A stretch of DNA of 26,075 nt from Synura sp. LO234KE (Eukaryota > Sar > Synurophyceae > Synurales > Mallomonadaceae): the NCBI GenBank assembly GCA_015143735.1, contig VKHC01000020.1:2523-28597 (forward strand). The letters are read 5' to 3'. This document shows positions 1 through 9,633 of this stretch, one piece after another. The position numbers and the translations under genes are program-made. Every line of letters starts with the position of its first letter. Within the stretch, counting starts at the first letter, position 1. Below the pieces are notes generated by a model. That model was not told the DNA's origin. It saw nothing but the letters and a program-made list of their open reading frames with translations, and did not search any database.

Positions 1-852
1 CAAACTGGATTCTATCCTGCGGGACGAAGAGGTGCAGGCATCTCCTTTACGCCCTCTGGCGCACTTATCAAAGCCGTCCTGATTCATTCGGGCCAAAATA
101 TGAGTTTGGTGTTTGGAAATGGCGGCACGTCCACCTCTGTAACTGGCTACCCGTCTTTCACTCAAGGGTACGGGCGGATAAAGTTGGACACGGTGTTGAA
201 TTTCGGGCCTTCCGGAACAAAACCCATCAGTCTGTTCGTTATTGGGTCCGCCAGCAATACCACGGGCTCACTGTGGGCGGCGATCCCCTCCAAGAAAAAG
301 ACTGTCTCATACATAATTCAGACGGGTGCCTATACGGAAGAGCTCCGTGTCACTCTAGCCTACACAGACGCTCCCGGCCTTAGTGGAGCAAGACAAATGC
401 TTGTCAATGACCTCGACCTCACATTGAGGAATGCGGTAACAAAAGTAGCCTACTTGCCTCTTCCAAACAACGCGTATAGTAGGTTGGACAACGTTGAAAT
501 GATAGTAGTAAAGAGTCCGCCGCCGTTCACGAACTTCACCGTGACTGTATCCGCTCATGCGTTGACCAGTCCGCAGCCGTTCGCGCTTGTGGTCACAGGT
601 CACGTGACTGCTTTCAATGGCACCGACGATAGCGAGGAGGTCTACTCCGCCCCGGCGGCGCTTGACCGCATATCCGTCAATGTACAGTGGGTTATAGGGA
701 TCCTGTCGGCCGTTTCGTGTTTGTTGTGTTTGTCATTGGTATCGATATGCCGAGCGACAAGAATCCGTGAACTGTTCCGTGAGATCCAAGAGGTGGACGA
801 GTGGGATGAAGACGTTGTTGAGGATGCGGAGTATGTGGAGGAGATGGACTGA
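1..852 (+). CDS. Subtilisin-family (S8) serine protease, C-terminal part, membrane-anchored
   Basis: Partial gene: the frame is open from base 1 to a TGA at 850-852, giving the last 283 residues. The motif PSGALIKAVLIHSGQ (about residues 19-33) matches the segment that in this S8 subgroup follows the catalytic-serine motif GTSM, so the serine should lie just upstream of the window. YPSFTQGYGRIKLD and the LVNDLDL motif of the following beta-sandwich are also typical. A single hydrophobic helix (nt about 685-753) is followed by RATRIRELF and then a short, very acidic tail ending EEMD. This predicts a type I membrane protease with its catalytic domain outside the cytosol. Several NxT/NxS sites lie on the extracytosolic side. 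The catalytic triad cannot be checked here. The 3' end faces the 3' end of RPS2 across about 1 kb. Family call is firm; substrate is unknown. Confidence 0.88.
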   Translation, partial: QTGFYPAGRRGAGISFTPSGALIKAVLIHSGQNMSLVFGNGGTSTSVTGYPSFTQGYGRIKLDTVLNFGPSGTKPISLFVIGSASNTTGSLWAAIPSKKKTVSYIIQTGAYTEELRVTLAYTDAPGLSGARQMLVNDLDLTLRNAVTKVAYLPLPNNAYSRLDNVEMIVVKSPPPFTNFTVTVSAHALTSPQPFALVVTGHVTAFNGTDDSEEVYSAPAALDRISVNVQWVIGILSAVSCLLCLSLVSICRATRIRELFREIQEVDEWDEDVVEDAEYVEEMD

Positions 853-1858
853 TTGGAATGTGGGTGAGGGCCGGGCAGGCTGACTGAAAAGGGAGGGTGG
901 GGCATTGCGCAGTCTCGGTCTGGTTTCTGCTGGGCAACTCTGAGAATGTATAATCCTCGTGACAATTTGTCAGGTGATGTAAATAGAAGTTGTGTGTTTG
1001 AATGTTCTTATATTCTTTCGTTAGTACGAATATAGTAAAACAAAGAGGATGATCCTCCTCGTTGTCTAGAATTTTGCGCATACGTATAAATTGTTTCGAC
1101 AATAAAATTGCTCAGTGGTAGGAGAATTGTGACGGTAGTAGCAGTAGTAAAAGTAGTTTTATATTCTGAATCTGGAACAAGAAGGAGACGAGCAACCGGC
1201 ATCAGGAGCGAGGAATGCATACTACTTCAGTGATGAAGACGACACCTCAGCAAGGAATCCTCATACTGACAATAGGAAACTATTAATATTTGATTTTTTC
1301 GAATAAATGCTTCCTCAGTCACGCAAAATAATTAACCCCCGTCCTCTTCACAAAAAATTAATTTTTACTACTCGTGCGGTGCCCCTCCATGCGAAAAAAT
1401 GCGCTTATGTTTCCCGCGCCGCTCCACGAAATAACAATATACTGGTGAGCGGATAAATTTTTTCCTACTCTATCCTTCGCTCCTTAGAATGATCTCATGA
1501 ACCCAAGTGTTGTAATATAAGTACCAGATCATACCACTAAAAACAACCTAAGAACATCAAATTAACTTATTCCTACCTTTCTACGCTGCTACAGTAGTAG
1601 ATAAGTTAATTGTTTTCCTCTGTCATGGATAGTATCACATAAGAAAGTACCATAATGAACAACCGCTATCCACGTAGAACAAAATTGGTAGAATAATATT
1701 GATTAATAGGATTACTGACACTAGAGAGGTTTACCCATTAGTCCAGGTCGGCACACACGCACCGTAGCGCTCGCCCAGCACGCTCTCCTAGACTGAACTT
1801 TGTACAAAGTCCAACAGGTAGTTATCAGAACATTTATGATCCTCTTATTCTTGCGCAA
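853..1858. other. Intergenic, convergent 3' ends (protease / RPS2)
   Basis: No gene seen. AT-rich sequence. AATAAA-like signals at about 1101 and 1302 could serve polyadenylation of the protease mRNA. A perfect 13-nt palindrome (GAGGAT-G-ATCCTC) lies at 1045-1057. Short frames here have no recognisable content. Confidence 0.6.
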
Positions 1859-2662
1859 CTAATATTTCCCAGGCTTAGACAATAAGTCCGTATGTTCCTG
1901 TTGAGGGGTTGGTTGAAACTCAGTAGGTACCCAGAGCTCTGGTGACAGAAAGTTGTAGGTCTTCGATAATGCACCGTAAACTGCCATCGCTAAATTGCCG
2001 CGAGTTCTGGTGTGGCCGGTTGACGAGGAGTAAACATCTTGTATTCCCGCCATATTCATTAACTTCTTAGGAATTAAGGAGGCAACAATACCAGAACCTC
2101 GCGGGGCCGGAATAAGCCGAACACGAACTGATCCACATTTTCCGGTGACTTTGTTCGGTACAGTGTGGGGTAGACCGGAATTTAAACCCCAGTAGCCGCG
2201 ACGTACAGGAACTAGGTTCATCTTCGCATTAATAATGGCCCCACGAATAGCAGTCGCTACTTCCTTAGCTGCTTTAAGACCGAGCCCAATATGACCATTG
2301 CAGTCTCCAACAGCAACATAGGCCTTGAATCTGGTTCTCTGGCCTGCAGATGTTTGTTTTTGAACAGGCATAACCTTCATCACTTCATCTTTCAAAGAGT
2401 CTGGAGGAATGAGGTGATCAACAATCTGATATTCCTTAATGGGCAAGGAATAAAGAAATATTTCTTCCACCGTTTTAATCTTCCCTGCCTTCACCAATCG
2501 ACCAAGTTTCGTCACCGGGACCCACTCATCTTTCTCATTTTTATCCCCACGTCCACGGCCTCTCCCTCTACCACCTCTACCACCGCGTCCACCCCTGCCT
2601 CCCCTGTCACCTCTATCGCCTCGTCCACGTCCAAATCCTCGACCTTCTCCTACAGCTGACAT
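1859..2662 (-). CDS. RPS2: 40S ribosomal protein S2 (uS5)
   Basis: Intact 267-residue protein, ATG at 2662 and TAG at 1859-1861, no intron needed. Residues 7-40 are an RG/GR-rich tail typical of eukaryotic RPS2, which in other species is arginine-methylated. The conserved core starts at [18 protein letters not shown] (about 46-63), followed by [14 protein letters not shown] and [15 protein letters not shown] (S5 RNA-binding domain, about 90-155) and [39 protein letters not shown] and APRGSGIV belong to the C-terminal uS5 fold. The family role is in the 40S head/shoulder near the mRNA entry channel and decoding fidelity. Length is slightly below animal RPS2 (about 293), mainly from a shorter C-terminus. 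It is divergent to NRS/ER with 241 bp between start codons. Confidence 0.98.
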   Translation of the reverse strand: MSAVGEGRGFGRGRGDRGDRGGRGGRGGRGGRGRGRGRGDKNEKDEWVPVTKLGRLVKAGKIKTVEEIFLYSLPIKEYQIVDHLIPPDSLKDEVMKVMPVQKQTSAGQRTRFKAYVAVGDCNGHIGLGLKAAKEVATAIRGAIINAKMNLVPVRRGYWGLNSGLPHTVPNKVTGKCGSVRVRLIPAPRGSGIVASLIPKKLMNMAGIQDVYSSSTGHTRTRGNLAMAVYGALSKTYNFLSPELWVPTEFQPTPQQEHTDLLSKPGKY

Positions 2663-2903
2663 AAAAATTTAAACACATACGGATATATCAACTGAAAAAC
2701 TAACCTGGAGCATCTGCCATCGTTTCACAATTAATAATAAGTTGTAGTTAATTCCGCAAGGTTGAATTATTACTCTAAAGGTAGGGCGACCTGTTAGACT
2801 AATAATACTAATTATGTCCATCAATTTATCAAAATCTTACGAGGATTTCACAAACTGAAACATGAAACTTTAATTGTGGATCTCTTTGTGTTGAAAACTT
2901 GTT
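2663..2903. promoter_or_regulatory. Bidirectional promoter region, RPS2 / NRS-ER
   Basis: 241 bp between the two divergent start codons, AT-rich. It must hold both 5' UTRs and promoters unless one gene has an upstream non-coding exon. No TATA box or known ribosomal-protein promoter motif could be assigned with confidence. The role is inferred from gene arrangement. Confidence 0.5.
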
Positions 2904-3929
2904 ATGAGCGAGGAAAAAGCCGAGGTATGGTTAGGTAAAGATGTGATAGTAGTTAATGCTTTAACGTACTTCTTGCGCAGGTTTATCTTTTATTCGGAAA
3001 GACAGGGTGGATTGGAGGAAAGCTTATCAAACTGCTCCAAGCTTCCGGGAAAACTTTCTACTTGGCTGAATCAAGATCAGAAAATCGTGAGAGTGTTGCT
3101 AAAGAATTGGATCAGTATAAACCAACACACGTACTGAATGCAGCTGGAGTGACTGGTCGTCCTAATGTCGACTGGTGCGAAAGTAATCGTGCCGAAACTA
3201 TCCGCGCCAACGTGATTGGGGTACTCAATATCGCCGATTTATGCAACTCTCGAGGAATCCATCATCTACTTTATGCCACTGGTTGTATATTTGAATATGA
3301 TGATGATCATGTCATTGGCGGCCCGGGATTTTTGGAGGAAGATAAACCTAATTTTCATGGGTCATTCTACAGCCACACGAAGGCTATGGTTGAGGATTTG
3401 CTCAAGGTAAGCCTTTTGTACTCAAATTTGTTTTACTGCTAACGTATTTTCGATTTAGGAATTCCCAACCACCTGCATTTTGCGTGTGCGTATGCCCATA
3501 AGCGACGACTTAGCTTCACGTAACTTCATCACTAAAATCGTGAAATACGATCGAGTAGTTAATGTTCCCAATTCGATGACTGTACTGACTGAATTACTGC
3601 CGGCAAGTCTGATAATGGCTGAAAAGAAATTGACTGGAATTTATAACTTCTGCAACCCTGGGGCAATATCCCACAACGAGATTTTGGATCTCTACAAGAA
3701 ATATATTGACCCAACTTACACCTACACGAATTTCACTCTCGATGAACAGGCTAAGATCTTGAAAGCTGGGAGATCGAACAATACTTTGGATCACACCAAG
3801 CTTATGAATGCCTTGCCTGACGCGGGCATCAATGAAATCCACGTGGCGATGGAAGGTGTTTTTCAGCGCATGAGAATTAATCTTGAAAGAGAAGGCATCT
3901 GGCCTGATAATCTGCCCAAGAGAGGGTGA
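2904..3929 (+). CDS. UER1: Nucleotide-rhamnose synthase/epimerase-reductase (NRS/ER), 3 exons
   Basis: Predicted bifunctional 3,5-epimerase/4-keto-reductase that turns UDP- (or dTDP-) 4-keto-6-deoxyglucose into the rhamnose nucleotide with NADPH; cytosolic. Exons are 2904-2924, 2981-3406 and 3459-3929. Both introns are GT-AG (56 and 52 nt), have a TAAC branch-like motif before the acceptor, and splice in phase, giving 305 residues, close to plant NRS/ER (about 300). The Rossmann motif FGKTGWIGG (G13, G16, G19) is the NRS/ER form, and the short-chain dehydrogenase pair is Y137-x3-K141 in YSHTK. NAAGVTGRPNVDWCE, TGIYNFCNPG and the C-terminal RSNNTLD are also characteristic. It is the isolated C-terminal half of plant RHM enzymes; the partner 4,6-dehydratase is not in this window. 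Its 3' end faces TBL2. Confidence 0.93.
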
Positions 3930-4761
3930 GATCGTTGCTATTTGAGTTATCCGGGGCAGTTTCGAATCGGCAATATATGCAATATACTAATCCAGATAAG
4001 AGAAATTTTAGTCGACAGAATTATTGCTCTCCTCCGCCTTTCCCTTCGTCTGCAACTATTTTACCAGTAGGGTTGAAATTAGTGAATCAAAGATACGACT
4101 TTTCCTGTATGGTTTGTTTCACTTGGTAGTCATTGAATTATGCTACACGACAATCATGTTGATAAGAACAATACATCTCCCACAACAAATCCAACTCCTC
4201 TCAATGCACCAACTTGCTTTTAGGATGAACAGTAGTCACTTCTCAACTTGAAATAGCTTGGCACTGATAAAGTAAGTCTCAGATGTAGTACTAGCACTTG
4301 GAAACGAGAAAAAATTCCTACCGCCCACCCTGAGCCTCTTTGCGCTTCCTCCACATCGATGTTCATAGTAGAGTCTAGAGATGGTGATGAGACGATTTGT
4401 CGAAGACCATTTCGCTTCTGAGGGAGTGATTCATCTCCTCCATTCTCTTCCTCGTACGAATAAATGACGATATGATTTTCGGTGGTAAAAGATGTAAAAT
4501 TCGATGTAATTATCTCCTATATACTATCGGCTTGTAAGCTATCGCTATGTGTGCTGTAGCTCCTATATTTCCTTGGTACTCAGATGTCACTGTGGTAACA
4601 ACAAATACTACTTACTAGTATTTTATTTTTGAGTAATAAAACGATTCTCAGTTAGGGCGATGCAGGGATCCCACGACAATTTTCGCGCATTATTATTCTT
4701 AAATCTTGCTACTGGAATTCGGACCAGTGAAAAGAGGCAAAGTCGAACCACCAAAGATAGG
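3930..4761. other. Intergenic, convergent 3' ends (NRS-ER / TBL2)
   Basis: About 830 bp of AT-rich sequence between two converging stop codons. No frame with recognisable content and no clear repeat. It presumably contains both 3' UTRs. Confidence 0.6.
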
Positions 4762-6054
4762 CTACGTAGGTGGAGACTTCCACAGCGATATGCGCTTCGC
4801 CCCCACAACGACCGCCGCTAAAATTGAGCCGTTAGGATTGGAAAGAAATCTAGATATTCCTCCTCCGAAAGCTCGTGGTACATGATGCAATACATCGCCA
4901 TTGGCAGGTGCACAGAAGTATATATCGCGCTCTACTACTAATGCAAGAACTAACACAGTACCGCTTCGACAGAGCGCAGCAAGGGCTGGTTTCAGATTGC
5001 TTGGAAGATGCTGCTCTCCCGAAAATAAGCGCGGCTTGTCTTGATCGTTGAATCGTGCAGAAGTGTCCCACAGGCGCCAGGTGCCATCGGCACACAACGA
5101 AACCGCGCGTTTGCCGTTATCATTCCAAGTAAAACAAACCACGGGACTCGTATGACCGGATAACATCAGGCTCAACTGCACTCCCACCGCATACCCTTCC
5201 GTATTCCTCTTTGTTTCAAAAATTCCTATGTCTGTGTCCCCGACACCTTCTGCGTGTCCGACGCCGTAAACTGCGAATACGCGGTCATCTGGGGAGGACT
5301 TTAAGATTGCTTCCTTGGGAAGACAGCGCTTATCTTTCTCCCGTTTATGAGCAGTTTTTGATATCGGCAATTCCTGACCTAGACTCGCAACATTTTCACC
5401 TTTTTGGTTCAAGATTTGAACGATCGGTTTTCCAGATATACTTTCACCAGCAATAGCTATCGTCATCCATTTTTCAACGTCCAATACTTGTATTGCCGTA
5501 ACCTTGGTAAAAAAGATATTCGTCTCTTTCATCAATTCTATATTTCTTTCCTCCTTGCTCCACGTGATTTTATAATACGATAATTTTGTATTCGAAGCGA
5601 TTAAGAGCCGTTTAGAATTTTGCGTGAATGCAAATTTGGCATCGGGATCAAGATGTCGAATATTATAATCATGTTGAGATCCTGCCCCGATTTCATTAAT
5701 TGACATGCATCTCAAGTGACCATCGGAACTTAAAGTTGCAAGTAAATCACAATTATTGCTGAAACCCACCTCTCTCATATCAGTGTTGTGCCCCCCAATT
5801 TCATTGAAATAAAACTGATGAGAATCATTTTCTGTTGCGCGTATTGCGAACATGCTTTTGTTTATAACATTTTTGGACTTAGTTGCCGAAACTATTTTTT
5901 TCTGCGTAAATGATTTCCTTTTCTTCCCATCTTTAGATTCCTCTCCCAAATATTCAGAGTCTTCAGTTCTATCTGCATTTTGATGATGGAAAGAGTAATA
6001 AAAATAGGCGATTATTATGATAATTACAAAGATCAGCAAGAAAATTGGAAACAT
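4762..6054 (-). CDS. TBL2: TBL2-like WD40 protein, N-terminal ER membrane anchor
   Basis: 430 residues from ATG 6054 to TAG 4762-4764. The frame stays open upstream to about 6123 but has no ATG there and would run into the DOLPP1 start, so 6054 is the best start. Residues 2-20 are a strongly hydrophobic signal anchor (MFPIFLLIFVIIIII), followed by a basic, charged linker and weak WD repeats. The clearest repeat is LSGHTSPVVCFTWNDNGK with CADGTWRLWDTS (nt about 5170-5045), matching the TBL2 signature DGTWKLWDT. Animal TBL2 is an ER protein that binds PERK and takes part in the unfolded-protein response; that role is inferred here. The C-terminal coiled coil of animal TBL2 is missing: the protein ends at SLWKSPPT. 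The 5' half is AT-rich and the 3' half clearly richer in GC. An orthologous role is likely but not proven. Confidence 0.84.
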   Translation of the reverse strand: MFPIFLLIFVIIIIIAYFYYSFHHQNADRTEDSEYLGEESKDGKKRKSFTQKKIVSATKSKNVINKSMFAIRATENDSHQFYFNEIGGHNTDMREVGFSNNCDLLATLSSDGHLRCMSINEIGAGSQHDYNIRHLDPDAKFAFTQNSKRLLIASNTKLSYYKITWSKEERNIELMKETNIFFTKVTAIQVLDVEKWMTIAIAGESISGKPIVQILNQKGENVASLGQELPISKTAHKREKDKRCLPKEAILKSSPDDRVFAVYGVGHAEGVGDTDIGIFETKRNTEGYAVGVQLSLMLSGHTSPVVCFTWNDNGKRAVSLCADGTWRLWDTSARFNDQDKPRLFSGEQHLPSNLKPALAALCRSGTVLVLALVVERDIYFCAPANGDVLHHVPRAFGGGISRFLSNPNGSILAAVVVGAKRISLWKSPPT

Positions 6055-6107
6055 TCTTCCAATGACTACAACATAGTACAGACGTGTAAAACGCGTTAGC
6101 GAAAAAA
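6055..6107. promoter_or_regulatory. 53-bp bidirectional promoter, TBL2 / DOLPP1
   Basis: Only 53 bp separate the ATG of TBL2 (minus, 6054) from the ATG of DOLPP1 (plus, 6108). Both transcription starts must lie here or inside the opposite gene's 5' coding part, so the 5' transcripts may overlap. An A-run sits directly before the DOLPP1 ATG (GCGAAAAAAATGG). No factor-binding motif is claimed. Confidence 0.55.
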
Positions 6108-6867
6108 ATGGCAGACACGGCAAAACCGTTTAGCCTTACATATGTAACCTATGAACCGCATGATACCGTCGGACTTCTCCTTTGTGTATTTACTTTATCT
6201 CCGATATTTATTATGGTCTTTTATGCGACGCTTATCGTCTCAAGGCGGGATATATTGACGATATATATTACATTTGGTCAACTCATTGGGGTCGCGATAG
6301 TGATTATACTTAAAAAATATGTATCTCAAGCTAGACCTAATAACTGGTACTAACTCCCTTCTCCTTCGCATTTAAAATTAAGTTTTGTTAGTGACTTAGA
6401 TGATGAGGGAATGCCTTCTAACCATTCTCATTTTATCGCCTACTTTTCAACTTATTACTCTATACTTTTCTTGGTTGATACTACTGGATTGCATATACTA
6501 CTTAGATTTATCTATTTTTTGCTACTGGTGCTACTAGCTATACTGGTTTGTTTTTCAAGGTATGCAGTCAAAGTTTCGACTGGTAATAGAATGTTTTTTA
6601 CTACATCACTCACACGCTTCCTAATAGAGTATACCTGAAATATCACACAACTGAGCAAGTTCTAGTTGGAGCCGCTACAGGTATATCAATATCCTGGTAT
6701 TGTTGTACCATGGTTTTCCAATTTTGACTGTTAGATTCTTAGGCACAATTCAAGCGATACTGTGGTACCTTCTTAGCAGACACGTGCTTCAATCAAGATT
6801 GTTCTCCAATCCGGCTGCCCAGGCCATCATAGAATGGCTCTACCTACGAGATTATTCTGGTAGGTGA
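6108..6867 (+). CDS. DOLPP1: Dolichyl-diphosphatase, PAP2 family, 4 exons
   Basis: ER-membrane phosphatase that hydrolyses dolichyl diphosphate to dolichyl phosphate on the lumenal side, recycling the carrier for N-glycosylation. Exons are 6108-6346, 6392-6559, 6628-6680 and 6743-6867; introns are GT-AG, 45, 68 and 62 nt. Splicing restores one 194-residue frame with all three PAP2 phosphatase motifs: K69-x6-R76-P77, P88-S-N-H91 (in GMPSNHSHF) and S135-R-x5-H142 (in SRVYLKYH). The third donor was chosen at 6681 because it gives the same spacing as animal DOLPP1 between the SRx5H motif and the last helix. The N-terminus KPFSLTYVTYEPHD and the C-terminal SNPAAQ segment fit the family. Four to five hydrophobic helices are visible. 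It is somewhat short (animal about 238) because the C-terminal tail is short. The 5' end is nearly back-to-back with TBL2. Confidence 0.93.
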
Positions 6868-7786
6868 TATCCAACTTCCGTTAGAGTCATTAAGTGGTCG
6901 GTCACTATATTTTTTTTTTGCCTATGAATATTTTTACCTGGACCTGATCATATGTATGGACATGCCATGCCGGATGTCTAACCATATGTGTGTGATTCCC
7001 CGTCCTCCGCCTCCAATCTTTTCCCCTTACAGTTGACCATGAATCATGCTTCTCGCCCATAACGCCTATTTTGCTCCAATTATTCAACTATATCGACTGA
7101 CTTGCATCTCTTCCTTGTGGTGCGGTGCAAAATCACACAGATGTAGGCTACTCCCCACGTGAGGAGTATTACGCTATGCGACATTACCTTAAATCAAGGG
7201 AAAAAGAGCGAAATACGTGTCTGGAGTAAGGATGCCAAACTGCACCCTGAGTCGTTTCATCCGCTTGAGCAACGTTCGGTGGACGACGAAATAGAATTCA
7301 CCATCATTTGTACGGCGCACCAACTCGCCTCTCGCAGTCTCACTCTCCTCGGCACTCGTTTTCTAATACTGTGAGATTTTTTGGTGATAGTAAGGTTCTT
7401 ACCTGATTGGGGGAATGAGTATTTCCTCTCATCCTCCTCGTGCGTAGTAGTATAGGAGGGAAGTTGCTCCACACCTCGTCTAAAATTCCTCCTGTGTAAT
7501 ACTACTTTCACTTAATAGTAAGCACTGGAGCCGGAAATGATCCTCTCTGACGAATGGTGATAGCTGTAGTTTATTACCTGATCCGCCTGTGGAATAATAA
7601 CTGATATCTGATTTCCGGTAAAATTCCTAGCCTTTGTAGTTAATTGCGATGAGTTGATGCATAGTTTTAAACACGTGTCTTATGTGGACTTGCACCAAAA
7701 CATAACTAATTGTTTTTACTACTTTGCTTCTGAGTAGCAGTTTTGCCTCAAGATGCATCCAAGATACTAACTAAGTCTTCAACGAA
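6868..7786. other. Gene-poor AT-rich spacer downstream of DOLPP1
   Basis: No recognised gene. A T-run lies at about 6910-6920. A plus-strand frame at 7147-7374 follows an acceptor-like ATGTAG and encodes about 75 residues of unrecognised, charged sequence (includes GKKSEIRVWSKDAKL); it has no ATG and is not called as a gene. Confidence 0.5.
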
Positions 7787-7940
7787 GCGCAGGCGCCACT
7801 GCTCCCGCTCTTTTTAGCGAAAGCTGCGAAATGAAAAATAGCAAACAGCAAAACCGGTTTCTACAACCTATACAAGATATATGAATCTAAGGGTATTCTT
7901 CAAGGAGGCGAAGGTAGTCCAGACCTCCACCAGCCTGGAA
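7787..7940 (+). repeat. Diverged repeat family, copy 1
   Basis: Aligns by eye to 8325-8450: GCGCAGGCG then CACTGCTC here against GTGCAGGCG then TACTGCTC there, followed by shared AGC(A/G)AAAGCTG(C/T)GAAATG, GCAAACAGCAAA and GGGTATTC. Read in the frame of copy 2, both resemble a decayed coding segment (here SCEMKN, there SCEMEN). Its end (GAAGGTAGTCCAGACCTCC, 7910-7928) recurs diverged at 9335-9353. Orientation is inferred from the apparent reading frame. Confidence 0.55.
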
Positions 7941-8324
7941 TCTATGGATAGTGGATCATATCCAGTCAACGTCGCCACCGCCTTTCGCTCGACTGCCCTG
8001 CACATCCTGGGCCGACTATTCTAAGTTTCGCTTAGCTCATCTTAGCTACGTCTTAATGTCTAGTTACTGCAACTGCTCCGATAACTCGAAGATGCTCCCG
8101 CCCGTTTCGACTGTTTTATGAACATGCAAACCTCGTAGTTTCAGTTAAGGTATATTAAGCTCACTTTCTATCGTGGTATACTGTCTCTATTTTCGTAGTT
8201 TTAAGAAGGTGTTTTGCGCGACGATGCCAAAATATATCTATTATTTTATTAATCGGATTATAAGTAGTTTCGCCTCAAAATTCGACCAAAGGCTTCTAGA
8301 TATACGTTTTCTAAGCCATCAAAA

Positions 8325-8636
8325 GTGCAGGCGATACTGCTCACGGCTTTTAGCAAAAGCTGTGAAATGGAAAATCGCAAACAGCAAAGCCGGAAGCTCC
8401 AACCTATAGCGACGGTCAAAGAGGAAGATATGCGGGTATTCCTTAGGGCGAAGGAGTTGGAGTAAATCCTTTTTGAATTTTCTAGCTTGGTAATCTAGCC
8501 TTGCTCTGAGTAAATAACTACTGGATTTTCGGTATAATCTAGCCTTGCTCAATTCTACGAAAGTACCACGAAGTACCGGAGATAATTTTTTTATTTTTAT
8601 TTTCTTAAGAACTCAAGTTGCTTGAAGAAGAAGAAC
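8325..8636 (+). repeat. Diverged repeat family, copy 2 (longest)
   Basis: The first part (8325-8450) matches copy 1 and reads open on the plus strand as VQAILLTAFSKSCEMEN up to LRAKELE and a stop, which suggests it derives from a protein. The second part (8456-8500, TTGGAGTAAATCCTTTTT) and the third (8581-8636, AACTCAAGTTGCTTGAAGAAG) match copy 3. The protein is not recognised. Confidence 0.55.
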
Positions 8637-9000
8637 GTTGCGGATCTAGTAACTAAAGCATATTATGGTCATCTAATTTGGTAGCATTTATACTATCCCT
8701 TTTCATGACAATATCGAAATTTGAAGATCCACTAGTGTCTGCTATTGCCTCAACAAGTTATGTATTTGTGCAGGCGCAGATGTTTATATGGACGGACGCT
8801 TCGGTTCTTACATTACAACAACAACGCGTATTTGTTTTTGAGAGTATCTTCAGCTCCAGCACGTTGTGCTTCCTCACCAGACAGGAGTCGCGATCCAAGG
8901 CTGCCAACTAGCTCTGAAGGGGGTTTCCTGGACAGAATCAAGACCTATACTATCGAACCTTGTATCCTGGATGATTTCGCAGTATACGAATAAGCAAGCC

Positions 9001-9110
9001 TAGCCTAAGGAGTGGTGTTGGAGTAAATCCTTTTTGGATTTTCTAGATTTGTAATCTTGCCCTTCTAGATATTATTTTTTTATGAACTCAAGTAGCTTTA
9101 AGAAGATTCT
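9001..9110 (+). repeat. Diverged repeat family, copy 3 (3' part)
   Basis: TTGGAGTAAATCCTTTTT (9018-9035), TTTTCTAGATTTGTAATCT and, after a T-rich gap, GAACTCAAGTAGCTTTAAG repeat the order seen at 8456-8636. The 5' part of the unit may start at 8768-8776, where GTGCAGGCG recurs after GCCTCAAC, but the sequence between is not clearly alignable. Confidence 0.5.
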
Positions 9111-9633
9111 ATTTATTTATTAACACTGCTAAATAACGGCGAACGCGTTTATCACGTTTGCTTAATGTAAGATTATTGGACACAGAGTATTTTTATGCGT
9201 CTCTTGGGTCCATATCCATTTTAGCTCACCTCAGCACACAATAGTTAATATCTATTAATTTAATGTCTTTGTGTTAAGAATCCTTCTCTGTACTTTTAAC
9301 ACAGTCCTCTTGAGCGATAGCAAATATTCCAACAGAAGGTAATCCAGGCCTCCAGCCAAAACTCAATCCTGACAAGGGTAAAAATTTTTTCTCTTGGGCA
9401 ATTGCTCCCGGACCCGATTTTCGGCCAACACTTTTTTCAGATAGAATTTAGGTTTGGATCATATTGGGAATTAACTCCAAATCTCAAAATTGCGTTTGCG
9501 AAAATCCTGCAATTCCTCATTTGCCAACTTCCAACTCGTCAGGTTTCCAGTTTCCAGTTTGGCAAAAGAACTCCAGCTTTCAATCCTGTCCCACCCTGAG
9601 ATCAAGAACAAGCAGGACAATCTGGAAAGTTAA
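9111..9633. other. AT-rich spacer with repeat debris
   Basis: No gene recognised. It contains a short echo of the repeat family at 9335-9357 (GAAGGTAATCCAGGCCTCC). On the minus strand a short open stretch just left of the piggyBac-like fragment reads as KLETGNLTSWKLANEELQDF, which may be further decayed coding sequence. There is a local near-repeat of TTTCCAG at about 9543-9557. Confidence 0.45.

Noticed and set aside
2925-3137. Open frame from 2904 running through the first NRS/ER intron
   Set aside because: It loses the Rossmann motif. The frame after the 2980 acceptor gives FGKTGWIGG and the rest of the enzyme.
6055-6123. Upstream extension of TBL2 through the DOLPP1 start codon
   Set aside because: The open frame there has no ATG, and the hydrophobic anchor starts naturally at the ATG at 6054.
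6681-6723. Alternative DOLPP1 reading that keeps SISWYC before a later donor
   Set aside because: The donor at 6681 gives exact family spacing between the SRx5H motif and the last helix. The later donor adds residues not seen in the family, though it cannot be excluded.
7147-7374. Plus-strand frame after an acceptor-like ATGTAG, about 75 codons
   Set aside because: No ATG, no donor exon in phase and no recognisable family. Mentioned in the spacer entry only.
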